This document shows, in pieces, positions 43,465-56,500 of a DNA stretch of 64,000 nucleotides. The notes below the pieces were generated by a model. That model was not told the origin of the DNA, searched no databases, and saw only the letters and a program-made list of their open reading frames with translations. The DNA is taken from positions 744,001 to 808,000 of the forward strand of contig WOAB01000895.1 of assembly GCA_027886185.1 (NCBI GenBank). Direction: 5' to 3'. Origin of the DNA: Rheum nobile (lineage: Eukaryota; Streptophyta; Magnoliopsida; Caryophyllales; Polygonaceae). Within the stretch, counting starts at the first letter, position 1. Every line of letters begins with the position of its first letter. A program made the position numbers and the translations under genes.

Positions 43465-45422
43465 GTAAGTTTTTTTTGCTATATCGATAGAAGTACGTAA
43501 TAGACTTTAGGCCAAGCTTTCTAAATTATCTTTTGTGTTTTGGAAAGTACATTTGTGCTTGTAGGTCGTGTGCTACCTAAAGTATGCATATGTAGTTTGC
43601 TTTTCCTTTTGTTTTTCGGGCAAGGAAAGTTAGATCTTTGTAGTGTTAATGTACTTACAAATCCAGGGGAAGAAACACCTACTAAAATGTATCTCCTCTT
43701 TTGTTATATAATATGGCATGTTATATATATTTCCTACAAATATTAATCCAGTGTCATTTCTCTGTGAGAATCTCTACTGTGAAATCTCTTTTAGCGCCAT
43801 TTTTAGGTTCATAGTGATGTTGTTGAAAATGATTGTTTCTTGAAAATGACTATTTCTATCAAGATTTATTGCATTTGAGATAGTACATCCATGTAAAACT
43901 TGGTCAATGATACTCTACATTCGTGTGTAAACACAATAATTTTAATGAACGAAAAAACAAATTCAGCAATAAATTAGTTGATTATCAATGCAAATAAAAA
44001 CAAAAAATTAAGAATATGGATCTCTTTTGGCCTAGATTGTTTTGCTATATAAAGAAATATTGCATGTTCCATGGAAGTACCATGTTGCATACTTACTATA
44101 CATGTTATAATCTCAAGGATGTAAGAATCAAATCGAGATGATATTTATAAAAATATATATTGCTATTTTATGAAGTTTTTCTAGATAAATTCACTTTATA
44201 AATTTTATGGCCCATTCTCTACGTACATGTATTTTCTCTAGATATACTTTTCAAATATAAGGTTATAAGAGTACAACATATAAATAATTAATAGTAACAA
44301 CACACAAAAATATAAGCAATATAATTTGAAGCAGAGACTATGTAGGCATATCATGTGGATCAATGTAGTAGGTCATCAATTTTAGTCGGTAATTGCAAAT
44401 TTTGCTTCTTAGTACTAATTCAATTTTATTACTTCCATCCATATGCAATATTTCTTTCCATGATCATATATATTACATAAAAAAACAAAAAATCCATGGT
44501 TACAATTTGTAAGTTACGTGTATACCTGTAACAATCTAGAAAATCATATTAGTATGTAACTTTTAATGATGCCATAATGTTACAAAATCTTACTACAAAG
44601 TGCTATAAAATTTTCCCTCTTTTTCACCTTATTCCCTTGATATCGCTTATTGCACCTCTTGATGAACCATTGTTTGCAACAATAGTAAATAGTGCTTTGA
44701 GAAATCTAAATATAACACACACAAAACTTTTACTTTTAGATACACTCTTTTTATAGAAATTATAAGTTTTTAGATTAAAAAAATTCTACTATATAATATA
44801 ATAGGGTTTTCATTTCAATTTTTTATGCTAACTACACAATGTTAAATTTAAAAATTGTTGCTGACATAATTGCTTCTTCTCCAATAGATGATGACTATGA
44901 TTTTGAAGGGATAGGTAGACAATTTCACTGTAAGATTGTTATGCTGACTACAATCACTATTCAAGCCAAGGATGTATAGAAGGCTTTTCCATTGATACTC
45001 TACCTAGCTAACACCCTCTCTATCGAGTCATAGGGTCAGGAGTGTTGATTCAACCTCTTTTGAATGAGAGAACAAATCAAGGCTATTATAGTTACAGTAT
45101 ATAGTATAAGTTAAATATACAAATTAACAATACATATTTCTTTTCACCTTTGTAATAAGGTAAATTTATATGCATGTATTATTGTATGTACATATAGCGT
45201 CGTCTTTGAACATACGAGACGTGTACTTCTTTGAATAATTTCACTGGATCTTGCAAGTATTCGAGTATGATCGGGGTTTCAACAATCACATTCTAACATA
45301 TGCACTACTTCGTGTTACGATCTAGAATAAACGTGTTAAGAGGTAATCATTAGTATAACAAAAGGAATGAAACGGCAAAATACACTAAACATCAGTGGGA
45401 CTCAGAAATTTTATTCATGGTG
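43465..45422. other. AT-rich sequence without a recognised gene
   Basis: No open frame is convincing. A 32-codon frame at about 44887-44980 preceded by an acceptor-like ttcttctccaatag is the only hint of an exon; it matches nothing I know. Confidence 0.4.
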
Positions 45423-47722
45423 CTACAAAAATTGTCCTCGATGCAAGACATCAAACGATCCAACTTTTAATACATTATGTGACCCATCCGTGGCCATAGA
45501 AGAAGGTGGTACGAATAGATTAAGGTCCTTTCTTCTCCTAGCATGCAAAAAAGCAACATATAGCTGACCATGGAAGAAGCACGACTCTCTAAGATAGACA
45601 CATACGCGTTTGAGAGTTTGGCCTTGTGCTTTATTGATGGTCAAGGCAAAGCATAATTTAATGGGAAATTGTTTACGTTGGAAGTCAAAAGGACACTTAG
45701 CACTTGAGGTAGGCCCGAGAGTGATACGATGAAGGAATATATGCTCTCCTTTGTAATAACAGCTTGATATTTCACAAACAATTATATTTATGTGAAATTC
45801 TCTGCATATCAAGCGTGTTCCGTTGTAGAGTCCATTTGCGTGGTCTAGGTTGCGCAAAAGTATAACTGGGCAATTTTTGTAAACACCAACTTGTGAGAGA
45901 TCAAACCTGGGAGGCATAGCGTGTTGAGGAATTCAGGAGTACAAATGTTGTAATTGTTATCAACCGAACTGTCAATGCTAAAAATGTGTGGATCAAAATG
46001 TGCCCCTGTATATCTCAGGGAAAATTGCATCAACGAGCTGTCTGACACATGTATCAGCAGTAATATTACATGAAACTATATCATGTGGCTGTTGTATTCT
46101 AGACAAAGATTATTTTTGGTAGCAATCGTTACCCAAATTCAACAGAAATTGTGCAAATTCAAGATCATGTTGTGCACACATATTTTGAGTTAGCATAAAT
46201 CGTTTTAAGTTGGGCCATAGATATGAATTCACTAAACTTGTAGAAACAGAATCCTCATGTGACTTTTCTTAAACTACATAAAGCACTTGATAGAAGTCGC
46301 CACCAAAAATGACAACCTTTCCTCCAAACAAAGCATTGTTGCTACACAAATCCCTCAAAAGTGAATCTAGTGCTTCAATGTCTTCTTTTTTGGCCATAGA
46401 TGCTTCGTCCCAAATAATTAATGATGCCTCTTGTATCAACGATGCCAAGCTACTTTGCTTCGACACATTACATGTGATCGCGCCTTCGGTGTTAATAGGA
46501 ATATTAAAACGTGAATGTGTAGTTCGACCAATAGGGATATTAGATGCAACAATACCAGAGGTGGCGGTTGGCATGACGATTCTGCCAAGTGATCTTAATT
46601 TGGCAAAAAGAGCGCAGTTCAAAAAAGTATTGCCAGTACCACCAGGATCATATATAAAGAATGCACCCTCCTTGTTGTGTAAAATGGAATCTATAATGTA
46701 GTCATACGCATGATGTTTTTGAGTGTTCGAGGTAGAATCAACATTCAAGTACTCGTCGGGAACAGGACCATTAAGCGCATCACTGATATCGCGTGTTTCT
46801 CTTAAGTTTGGATTGGTATGATCTTAAGGGAGAGGTATGTTATAGGACGTGATTTTTGCGCCCATTGATTCCAAGTGTTTGTCAATTTCACAGTACATCA
46901 TATGTGCAACCCTTTGCTCTTGATCTGGATACATGTATGTGAAATCCTCATACAGGGACGAATATTATTTGAACCAAAGATTACGAGGGTTAACGGAGTC
47001 AATAAAAGTTAATATCGTAGCGAAAAGTTTTCTCAACACATGTGGCATTTAGACGGCCACTGCATCCGCCATACAAGCGTCAGCATAGTGGTCCTGCTCT
47101 AAAAAGTTGTGTTGTTCACAAGCCTCTTAAAAGGTTGCACATACATGTCCATCGACGGTCTTCAGGGTGTCAAACGATGTTGCACCATAAATGTTACATA
47201 GTAATAGCCTCAGATAGTAACGTTCGCCTTCCGATGGAGTAGTGTATGCCATTCTCCCAATACAAGTTCTCTTACTTCTCTAGGTCCACGTCTGGGCAGT
47301 CTTATTCCACACAAACCATTCGGGGAATTCATAGTACAAATATTGAGGTGCATTTGCCAAGGTCGCATTCGCTTCAAAGTATTCAGTAAGCATCGTAACC
47401 CTACGACTTTCGTCATTTACAATGGAGCTCATACTTGAATGTTCAGAGAATGTTGTGTATTGCATACCTGGAAGATGTACATGGAGAGGAATAACCGATG
47501 GAAACATGTTGTACAAAGCAAAGCCAAAAATGCGCCATGTTGCTTCAAGAGGCAGCACCCATCGAACGCTCTGGAAAGCTTTTGGTTCATCCTGAATTCA
47601 CATGTGTTCCTTTTCAATATTGAAAGACACTTTGTCATGGACTTTGTATACGTATTTGTATATGTATTTGACAACTTTAACAGTATAGCATGTTTCAACA
47701 TTAATATGGCAATCAAGCGCAA
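45423..47722 (-). pseudogene. Helitron Rep/helicase (PIF1-like) remnant
   Basis: Read on the minus strand: first a pre-helicase part typical of plant Helitrons (47280-47558: LPLEATWRIFGFALYNMFPS, VHLPGMQY, YYEFPEWFVWN), then the PIF1 helicase start at 46269-46748 (Walker-A-like DPGGTGNTFL, Walker-B IIWDEASM, GGDF), then its C-terminal part at 45423-45917 (LLRNLDHANGLYNGTRL, ALTINKAQGQTL). The Walker A lysine is replaced by Asn and the first Gly by Asp, so ATP binding would fail. Several stops and frameshifts break it. The Rep/HUH part and Helitron ends (TC...CTRR) are not seen. Confidence 0.75.
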
Positions 47723-48418
47723 CTAGAAGATAAGTGATACGCTTCGGGTTCCCTAAGGGCATCTCCGGGTGGATCTAGGGACAAGGTTGGCGAAGGCACT
47801 AGTTCGAGTGTGAAGGCGAGGCTGCCGCATATGGTAAATCCCTCGACTGGGGCCGAGAACAAGGGTGATACGCCGAGAATAATGGATTGCGGACGAGGAG
47901 AGTTGGTGGCTTCCGACCGGTGGTGATGATGGCCGGCGTAGGGCGGCGACAAGGAGGCGGAGATGAAGAGAACCACAACGCGGGAGCATTGCTCTAACGA
48001 CATCCACAACTTCAATTCAATGTCTCTTGCATTAGGTTAGTTTTGGCCTTATGAAGACAATTACAAGCAAAGAGGCCGATGGGCCTAAGGCCCATGGATC
48101 GGCCTTCCCAAAATAGAAACTTTCCTAATGCGGTAACATCTAAATATAGAATGTGCTAAAAATAGAAACTTTCCAATCTTAGAAACATTCTAATAATGGA
48201 AACCTGCTAAAAATGGAAATTGCTAAATGCAGAAACTACTAAAAATAGAAAGTGTCTCAGAATGTCTCTAAATTGGCATGCGAACCTCACAATGCCAAAA
48301 CATCTCGAATGCCACAAAAAGTTCCTGGAGAAAATCACTGAGCCTCGTCGATGGCCGCAACATGGCCAATTGTCGCACAAGTGACGGCTCAGGTCGTGAA
48401 GAGTGAGGCGCGACCGTC
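47723..48418 (-). other. 3' flank of the outer Gypsy element, possibly its LTR
   Basis: Downstream of the integrase end in the minus direction. It has a GC-rich part (47740-48000) with tgatacgcttcggg and gtgatacgccgag, and an A-rich part with repeated aatagaaactttc/aaatggaaa phrases (48110-48250). The partner LTR is not in the window, so this cannot be confirmed. An 84-97 codon frame here is not recognisable. Confidence 0.35.
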
Positions 48419-51011
48419 TCACGCCATGGCCTTGGTTGTGATCGACTGTATAGCCTGGGCAATGGCCCTGGCTCGAGCTCTGGTGATCGGGCCATCGGAT
48501 CTGACTCTCAGCATGTCATCCTCTTGGGCCTCCGTCAATGTCACGTACGGTGACGTATCACTCTCCCCTTCTTGGCCTCGAATCGACCCCGATTCGTCAA
48601 TGTCAACATCCGAGGATACATACGGGGTCAAGTCTGCCACATTGAAGGTGGCGTGCACTCCATAGTCGTCGGGGAGCTCCAACTTGTAGGCGTTCGGTCC
48701 AAGCGTCTCGAGGACTCGGAATGGGCCATCGCCGCGCGGATCTAGCTTGTTGCGGCGTCTAGAGGGGAAGCGCTCTTTGCACATATGTATCCAAACAAGG
48801 TCACCAGGCACAAATGTGGTGCGGTGCCGACCCTTGTTGGCCTTGTGCTCGTACTGTCGGGTCCTCCGCTCCAGCTACTCCTTGGTCCTAGCATGCAGCT
48901 CCTGAATAAACGCAGCCCGGTCTGCGGCCTTGATGTTATCGCCGTCGCGGAGAGGATGCGGAGTGAGATCTATCGAAGTGAGCGGGTTCCGACCATAAAC
49001 AACTTGAAAAGGACTGAGGCGTGTTGCCGAATGCCTAGACCTGTTATAAGAGAACTCAACACAAGATAGTAAGTCCTCCCAACGGCGAGGGTTGGCCCTA
49101 AGCATGGCCCTAAGCAAGGTTCCTAAGGTGCGGTTGGTCACCTCAGTCTGTCCATCAGTCTGGGGGTGGTAGTTAGTGGAAAATAGAAGTCTAGTACCCA
49201 GCTTACCCCACAGTGTCCTCCAAAAATGACTCACAAACTTCACATCCCTATCACTCACTATAGACCTAGGAATCCCATGTAACCGCACCACATGCTCAAA
49301 GAAAAGACTAGCGATGTCCGAAACATTATTGGTTTGCCTACAGGGAATGAAATGAGCCATCTTGGAGAATCTATCTACCACTACAAAAATTGAATCCCTC
49401 CCCTTCTTAGACATTGGCAATCCCATCACAAAATCCATCGATAAGTCCTCCCAAGGGACCGAAGGGACAAGCAGGGGTGTATACAAGGAATGACTCGACC
49501 TAGACTTGGCTCTATGTCATGTCACACAGGCATTGATAAACCTAGTCACCTGTCGGGTCGTATAAGGCCAATAAAAATGTTCCTTAAGCGCAGCTACAGT
49601 CTTAGCTATCCCAAAATGACCATGACTCTCATGTGCTTCCTGTATGAGTAGAGCTCTAATAGAGGATTGGGGAATACAGAGCTTCCCAACTCGAAACAAA
49701 TATCCATTATCCAACACATATCCCTCACACTCACCCCGAGATGCGCAAGTCTCATATATAGAACTAAAGAAAGTATCTTGGGAATACAATTCCTTAATCA
49801 ATGAAAAACCAAGAAGACGAGCATCGAGTTGAGTCAAGAGAACATACCTGCGATAGAGCGCATCAGCCACCACGTTCCCCTTGCCCTTCTTGTGTAGAAC
49901 GACAAAGGGAAACGTCTCCAGAAATTCCACCCAACGTGCATGGCGTCCTGTAAGGTTGGACTAGTGCCACAAGTGGGTGAGAGCTTCATGGTCGTTGTGG
50001 ATGACGAACTCCTTAGGCCACAAATAATGCTTCCAGGTCTGCAGCACCCGGATTAGAGCGTACAACTCCTTGTCATACGTGCCATAGTTGAGGGCAGCGC
50101 CAGACAACTTCTCACTAAAGTAGGCGATGGGTCGCCGCTCCTGTAGTAAGACGCCACCAATCCCAAAGTGGCAAATGTCTTGCTGAAATCGGGCAGCTGT
50201 AGGAGTGGAGCGTTGCAGAGCTTGTCCTTCAGGGTCTGGAAGGCGGCCTTGTGCTTGTCAGTCCAGTCGATCGAGGCACCCTCCTTTGTGAGCTCATGCA
50301 ACGGTGCAACAATACTGTTGAAGTCCCGCATAAACCGTCTGTAGAAGCCAGCCAACCCCAAAAAAGAGCGAACCATAGCGGGAGTCGTAGGGGTAGGCCA
50401 CTCCTGAATAGCTCAGACCTTCTCCTGGTCCACACGCAGTCCATCCTTGGACACAACAAAGCCCAAAAATATCATGGTGTCGGAGCAGAAAACGCACTTC
50501 GCCAAGTTGGCAAACAAATGCTCGGTGTACAGACACTCCAAAACCTGTCTTAGATGATCCACATGGTCCTGCAAGGAACGTGAATATACTAATATATCAT
50601 CAAAGTACACAACGACGAACTTACCTAGGAAAGGTCGAAGGATGTGGTTCATCAGCCTCATGAAGGTGCTCGGAGCATTCGTGAGACCGAAAGGCATCAC
50701 AAGCCACTCGTAGAGGCCGTACTTCGTCTTGAAGGCGGTCTTTCACTCATCGCCTTCCTTCATCCGTATCTGGTGGTAGCCACTGCGAAGATCTTTCTTG
50801 GAAAACATGGTGGCTCCATGTAGCTCATCAAGCATGTCGTCGAGGCGGGGAATAGGGTGACGGTACTTTTCCGTAATCTGGTTGATCGCCCGACAATCGA
50901 CACACATGCGCCAGGTGCCATCCTTCTTCGGCACCAAAATAATCAGAACAGCGCAGGGACTCAGGCTCTCTCGGACATAGCCTTTGTCCATCAAATCCTG
51001 GACCTGCCTCT
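48419..51011 (-). pseudogene. pol of the outer Ty3/Gypsy element: reverse transcriptase to integrase (3' part)
   Basis: Minus strand, from 51011 down: RT (RQVQDLMDKGYVRES; PKKDGTWRMCVDCRAIN; an intact YFDD in VVYFDDILVYS at about 50600), the thumb and RNase H start (LGLAGFYRRFMRDF), the RNase H end (NVVADALYRRY, where Ser is usual), an HHCC finger (HESHGHFGIAKTVAALKEHFYWP), the integrase core (SMDFVMGLPMSKKGRDSIF; SDRDVKFVSHFW; HPQTDGQTEVTNRT) and a C-terminal part ending at 48419. At least five frameshifts or stops break it. The integrase wording is chromovirus-like (CRM-like), with moderate confidence. It is cut at 51011 by the inserted Tekay element and continues at 62013. Confidence 0.85.
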
Positions 51012-53474
51012 TGTAACACCCCCAAAACTTAACCCTTTTGGAAAGGTATTACCGCCAGTGACCCCAGTGTTCCTTACCGAGATCACCCAAGGCTTTACCG
51101 TTTAAATACAATTTAGGAAATACAAATGATACGTAATGATCAAAGCATTCAATTCCAAAACATAACATTGTCAAGGAAACATGAGTTACGGGATTACAAC
51201 CCAATCCCGAATAGGCTAACACAGAGTTTAAACCAAATACAGTGGAAGTCTTATAAAGTAGGGTACAACGGAAGTCTTATAAAATACATTACAACCAAAG
51301 TCATTGTCCAAAAGATCTCAACCTGATTAACGAAATAACTCAAACGTTCGAAAACCATCGTCGACTCCATAGTCCTTCTATCCTTCTGAGCTACTTTCTA
51401 TCTGATGTGCCGAATCGAACGGATGACACCAGCCCACATGCAGAGAACAAAGTTCGTGGGTTAGTCTACTTGAATAGACTAGCAATGGTACAAAGCAGAA
51501 TGGTTCGAAGCAGTCGTATTAGGTTAGACTCATCGCTTCTCGAATAACAACCGATGACGATAGTCAACCATCATACTCCTACTGGAATAAACAAGAGGTA
51601 TGCACAAGAGAAGATTCTGGAAGACTGAATCTTCACAGAAATCGACTCGAAAGAAGACTCCAACGGAAATGAGTCTTTAAGGAATTATGACAAATCTGGA
51701 ATGTTTACAGAATCATACAACAATGATTTAAAAGTTGACTGAGATGCTTCGGTTCACGACCAACCTCATCGCATACAGCGAATCCAGATTAAAAGAGAAC
51801 GTATTATGATCAAAGTCGAGACGAGTTTTCCTAGCTGCACTATAACTTAGCTGCACTACTCGCCGAAGGTTTATTAATTATGTACGTCGAGTAGCACTTA
51901 TCTGGTTTATATTACAAACCACACATCACATTATTAGACTTTTACATGTGTACCCCACCATTGGGACGACACATCTTAGTATACGTTTCGTCGAGAGTGA
52001 CGTACACCAGAAGGTTTGTGATACCAGCTAAGTGTCCTGTCTCTACACACTTGTGAAAGAGACCGATCATGATCTTAGAATAGTACCAGATGGAGACGAG
52101 CCACCCCGATACCAGATTATAAAGAAACGATCGGACGAAGTCCGAGTACATTCCTACTAACAGTGCTAACCACACAGATACAACACAATAACAGTTACAG
52201 GATAAATCCACATAAAGGCCCGAAAGGCAATCATAGATAATAGCGCTGTTCTAACAGATATACAACCTATTATATGATTTTCAAAACAGTTTACCAAAAC
52301 CATTTTCAGACAAACAGAGTATTCATTCCAAATTAATTACTCAGATAAACTACTGATAATTAATGTAAATATGGAACGAATGAGCAAGAGCGAACCGCCA
52401 CTTGCCTTAATCCGCAGAATAGAAACATGCCTAACGACAACGACGAGATTCCGGGCTCGACACGGGTATAGCTCCGACAGCACAACGACCTTCGAGTCGA
52501 CCCATAAAAGGAACCCTAAGTTAGATCCGACATAACAACAGCACGAATCTAAAAACGGCAAAAGAAAACGAAAGGAAAGACGCCACGACGACAACCAACC
52601 AAGCCAAAGCCACGAAGGCATTCTGGGCACTGGCGGCGGTCGCCGTTCTTGGCGGCGGTCGCCGCATTCATCACGGCGGGCGCCATAAAGAACACGGCGG
52701 TCGCCGTGAAGAACTCCGACGACAGAACGAGAGAAAAACTCACCCAAATGATGCGCGTTTCGACCCCTTTTTGCCTTGCCTGGGTTCCAACCTCCAAAGG
52801 CAACCAAAAGGCTTCACAAGGGCTTCTGGAAACACCACCAACCGACACCAACGAAGCTTCTGAAATCCGGCGAAACTAACACTCTGACGAGGCGAAATTT
52901 TGGCAGAGATTCGGTGCTGGGATGGCTCAAAACCCTTCCCCTAACACCTCCTTTTATAGCCAAAGCAATGGGAACATCATCATCACCCTAGGCGAGGCCG
53001 AGCAGGGCTATATCGGCGCGGCCAGAGCTCGCCGGCGACCAACGGGTAATGACCTCTGGGTAATCACGGCGGGCGTCGCAACTTTGCCTACGGCGGGCCG
53101 CGGTGGGCGCCGTAATTACAGCGGTCGCCGTTCCTAGCCCTGGCGAGCCCAGAGTAGGAGACGACGGCCTGACACCTCGGGCCCAGCGACGGCGGGCGCC
53201 GTTACTGTATGGCGGTCACCGTTTTTGCCTTTTCCCGCCCATTCAGCTTTTGAACGAGCAAGACATTAACCCGGGATAAAAATTATCGTACGCGAACGCG
53301 TATAAACATCCGAAGCACGTCGTCTGTATTTTATTTCACTGAGAAAAATATTACAGATACAGAGCACATTACAGAATGTCTCAAGCTACCTGAATTAAAT
53401 CCGACGTACTAAACGGGTACTCGGGAAAATTCCAAAATTCCCAAAATAACCTTACAAAAATACGGGGTATCACA
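51012..53474 (-). repeat. LTR (3' LTR of the Tekay element)
   Basis: 2,463 bp. Carries clustered GC-rich palindromic units (ggcggtcgccg, ggcgggcgcc) at 52632-52710, 53068-53140 and 53188-53222. Relative to the right LTR it has an extra 18-base unit in the first cluster and an extra taacttagctgcact-like unit near 51841-51856. A polypurine tract (complement of tctcccccccttaaaagaag) follows at 53475. Confidence 0.92.
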
Positions 53475-53509
53475 TCTCCCCCCCTTAAAAGAAGTTTCGA
53501 CCCCGAAAC

Positions 53510-56500
53510 TTAGGCCGAAAATAACTCGGGAAAACGCCTGAGCATATCTGACTCGGTTTCCCACGTCTCCCAAGTAACTTCTTCGGTCCCTGACTTGGAC
53601 CATAGCACTCGTACCAACGGCACAATCTTGTTGTGCAAACGCTTCTCCCGACGCTCCAAAATGCGCACGGGCAACTCTTTATAAGTACCATTAGCTTGAA
53701 TCTCGATGTCCTCGTAACTCAGCACATGATACTCATCTGGCACATACTTCCTGAGCAAAGAGACGTGGAACACATTATGCACTGGATGAGCCGATGGCGG
53801 CAACGCCAAGCGGTACGCTAGAGATCCCACTCTATCCAGAATCTCGAATGGTCCCACGTAGCGAGGGTTAAGCTTCCCACGCTTACCAAACCTGAAAACT
53901 CCTTTCGAGGGCGACACCTTGACAAACACTTTGTCACCGACCTCGAACTCGACAGTCCTGTGCTTCCGATCTGCGTAGGACTTCTGTCGACTCTGAGCGG
54001 TCAACATCCTCTGTCTGATTAAGGCAATGTCCGAAGCTGTCCTCTCGACTAACTCTGGCCCAAGCAGAATCTTGTCGGAGTTATCGTCCCAACAAATCGG
54101 AGATCTGCATCGGCGACCATACAAAGCTTCGAACGGAGCCATCTTGATCGTAGCATGCCAACTATTGTTGTATGTGAACTCAATCAGACTCAAGTTGTCC
54201 TCCCAGCTAGTCGGACGATCGAGCACACAAGCTCTAAGCATATCCTCCAGAGTCTGGATGGTCCTTTCAGACTGGTCATCTGTCTGAGGATGAAACGTTG
54301 TGCTGAACCTTAACTCGGTCCCCATAGCCTTATGAAGCTCCTTCCAAAACCTCGACATGAAACAGCCATCTCGATCAGATATAATGGTCTTAGGGATACC
54401 ATGCAAACGGACAATGTCCTTCTGATAGACCTCTGCTAACTTCTAGACTTCCCACGTGGTCTTAATGGCTATGAAATGAGCACTCTTCGTAAGCCGATCC
54501 ATGATCACCCAGATAGCATCTTTCTGACCTCGAGTCTTGGGTAGCCCTGTGACGAAATCCATGGCAATACCTTCTTACTTCCACTCTGGCACAGGGAGAG
54601 GTAGCAACTCACCACATGGCCTGCGGTGTTCGATCTTGACCTTCTGGCAAGTTAAGCACTTTGCCACAAAGTCTGCTATATCCCACTTCATGTTTGGCCA
54701 CCAAAACTTCTTCCTGAGATCCTTGTACATCTTGCTAGAACCAGGATGCACAGAATAAGCAGATGAATGAGCTTTTCTCATCACCAATTGACGAAGACTC
54801 TCTGTGTCTGGCTCACAGATCCGATCCTGAAACCAAAGTGATCCATCATCCTGAACCACAAAACTGGGAGCTTTCCCGTCCATCACTTCACTGCTTAACT
54901 TTACCAAGACAATGTCATCGACTTGCTTTTCTTTGATCTGATCCAGCAACGTAGCCTGAATTTCCAGCATACTCAGGAAACTTTTACGCTGATCATACAA
55001 GACTTCAATGTCGCACGACTCTTGGTTCAGCTTGGTCTGTGCAGTAAGTAGAGCAACTACAGTCTCGTGTGTTGTCTTCCGGCTCAGTGCATCAGCTACT
55101 ACATTAGCCTTGCCCGGATGATACAACAACTCCATGTCATAGTCTTTGAGTAACTCTAGCCAACGGCGTTGTCTCATATTTAGCTCCTTTTGAGTAAATA
55201 TATACTTAAGACTTTTGTGGTCAGTGAAGACTTGGCATCTTATACCGTAGAGGTAATGCCTCCAAATCTTCAGCTCAAAAACAACCGCTGCTAACTCAAG
55301 ATCATGGGTCGGATAGTTTTCTTCGTAAGTCTTGAGTTGTCTAGATGCGTAAGCAATAACTCTGCCTCTCTGCATCAGTACACAACCCAAACCACACTTT
55401 GAAGCATCACTATAGACCACATAATCATCATTCCCTTCGGGAAGTGCTAACATGGGTGCCGAGGTCAGCCGTCGCTTCAACTCCTGGAAACTGGCCTCGC
55501 ACTTGTCATTCCAGACAAACTTCTTGTGAACCTTACGGAGTAGATTGGTCATAGGTAGAGCGGTCTTTGAAAACCCCTCCATGAACCGTCTGTAATACCC
55601 GGTAAGCCCAAGAAAGATGCGCACCTCCTTCACGTTCTGGGGCTGTGTCCAATTAGCCACCGCTTCAATCTTTTGGGGATCAACCATAACCCCATTTTCA
55701 TTGATCACGTGGCCTAAGAAAGCCACCTCCTTCATCCAGAATTCACACTTGGACAGTTTAGCATAAAGCTGATGTTGTCTAAGGACTGACAAAGCAATCC
55801 GCAGATGTTCCTCGTGGACTTCTTCACTCGGAGAGTAGATTAGAATGTCGTTTATGAAGACCACTACGAACTTGTCCAAGTACTGGTGAAAACATCGATT
55901 CATCAAATCCATAAAGACAGCTGGAGCATTTGTAAGCCTAAAAGGCATCACTACGAACTCGTAATGACCATATCTGGTCCTGAACGCAGTTCTAGGAATG
56001 TCCTGCTCACGAATTCTGAGTTGATGATATCCAGATCTCAGGTCGATCTTGGAGAAAACCTTTGCTCCCTGCAACTGGTCCAACAGGTCGTCAATCCTAG
56101 GCAGAGGATACTTGTTCTTGATCGTCACCTTGTTCAACTCTCGATAGTCGATACAAAGTCGGAACGATCCGTCCTTCTTTTTGACGAACAATACCGGAGC
56201 ACCCCACGGCGATGCACTCGGCCTGACATAACCTTTGTCAAGAAGATCTTCAAGTTGATTCTTCAGTTCTTGCATCTCAGCTGGAGCCATCCGATACGGT
56301 GATTTGGAAATCGGCGCCGTACCAGGCTCAAGATCAATTGAAAACTCTACGTCACGGTTCGGGGGTAATCCAGGAATTTCTTCCGGAAAGACATCCGAAA
56401 ACTCTCTCACCACAGGAATATCAAGAACCTCAGGTCCATCCTTCGCGGGCGAATCCAAGTAGCAAAGGTATCCGACACATCCTTGTCGTAGTAGCTTAAA

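Noticed and set aside
47042..47242. Plus-strand frame across the Helitron remnant
   Set aside because: Antisense shadow of the helicase reading.
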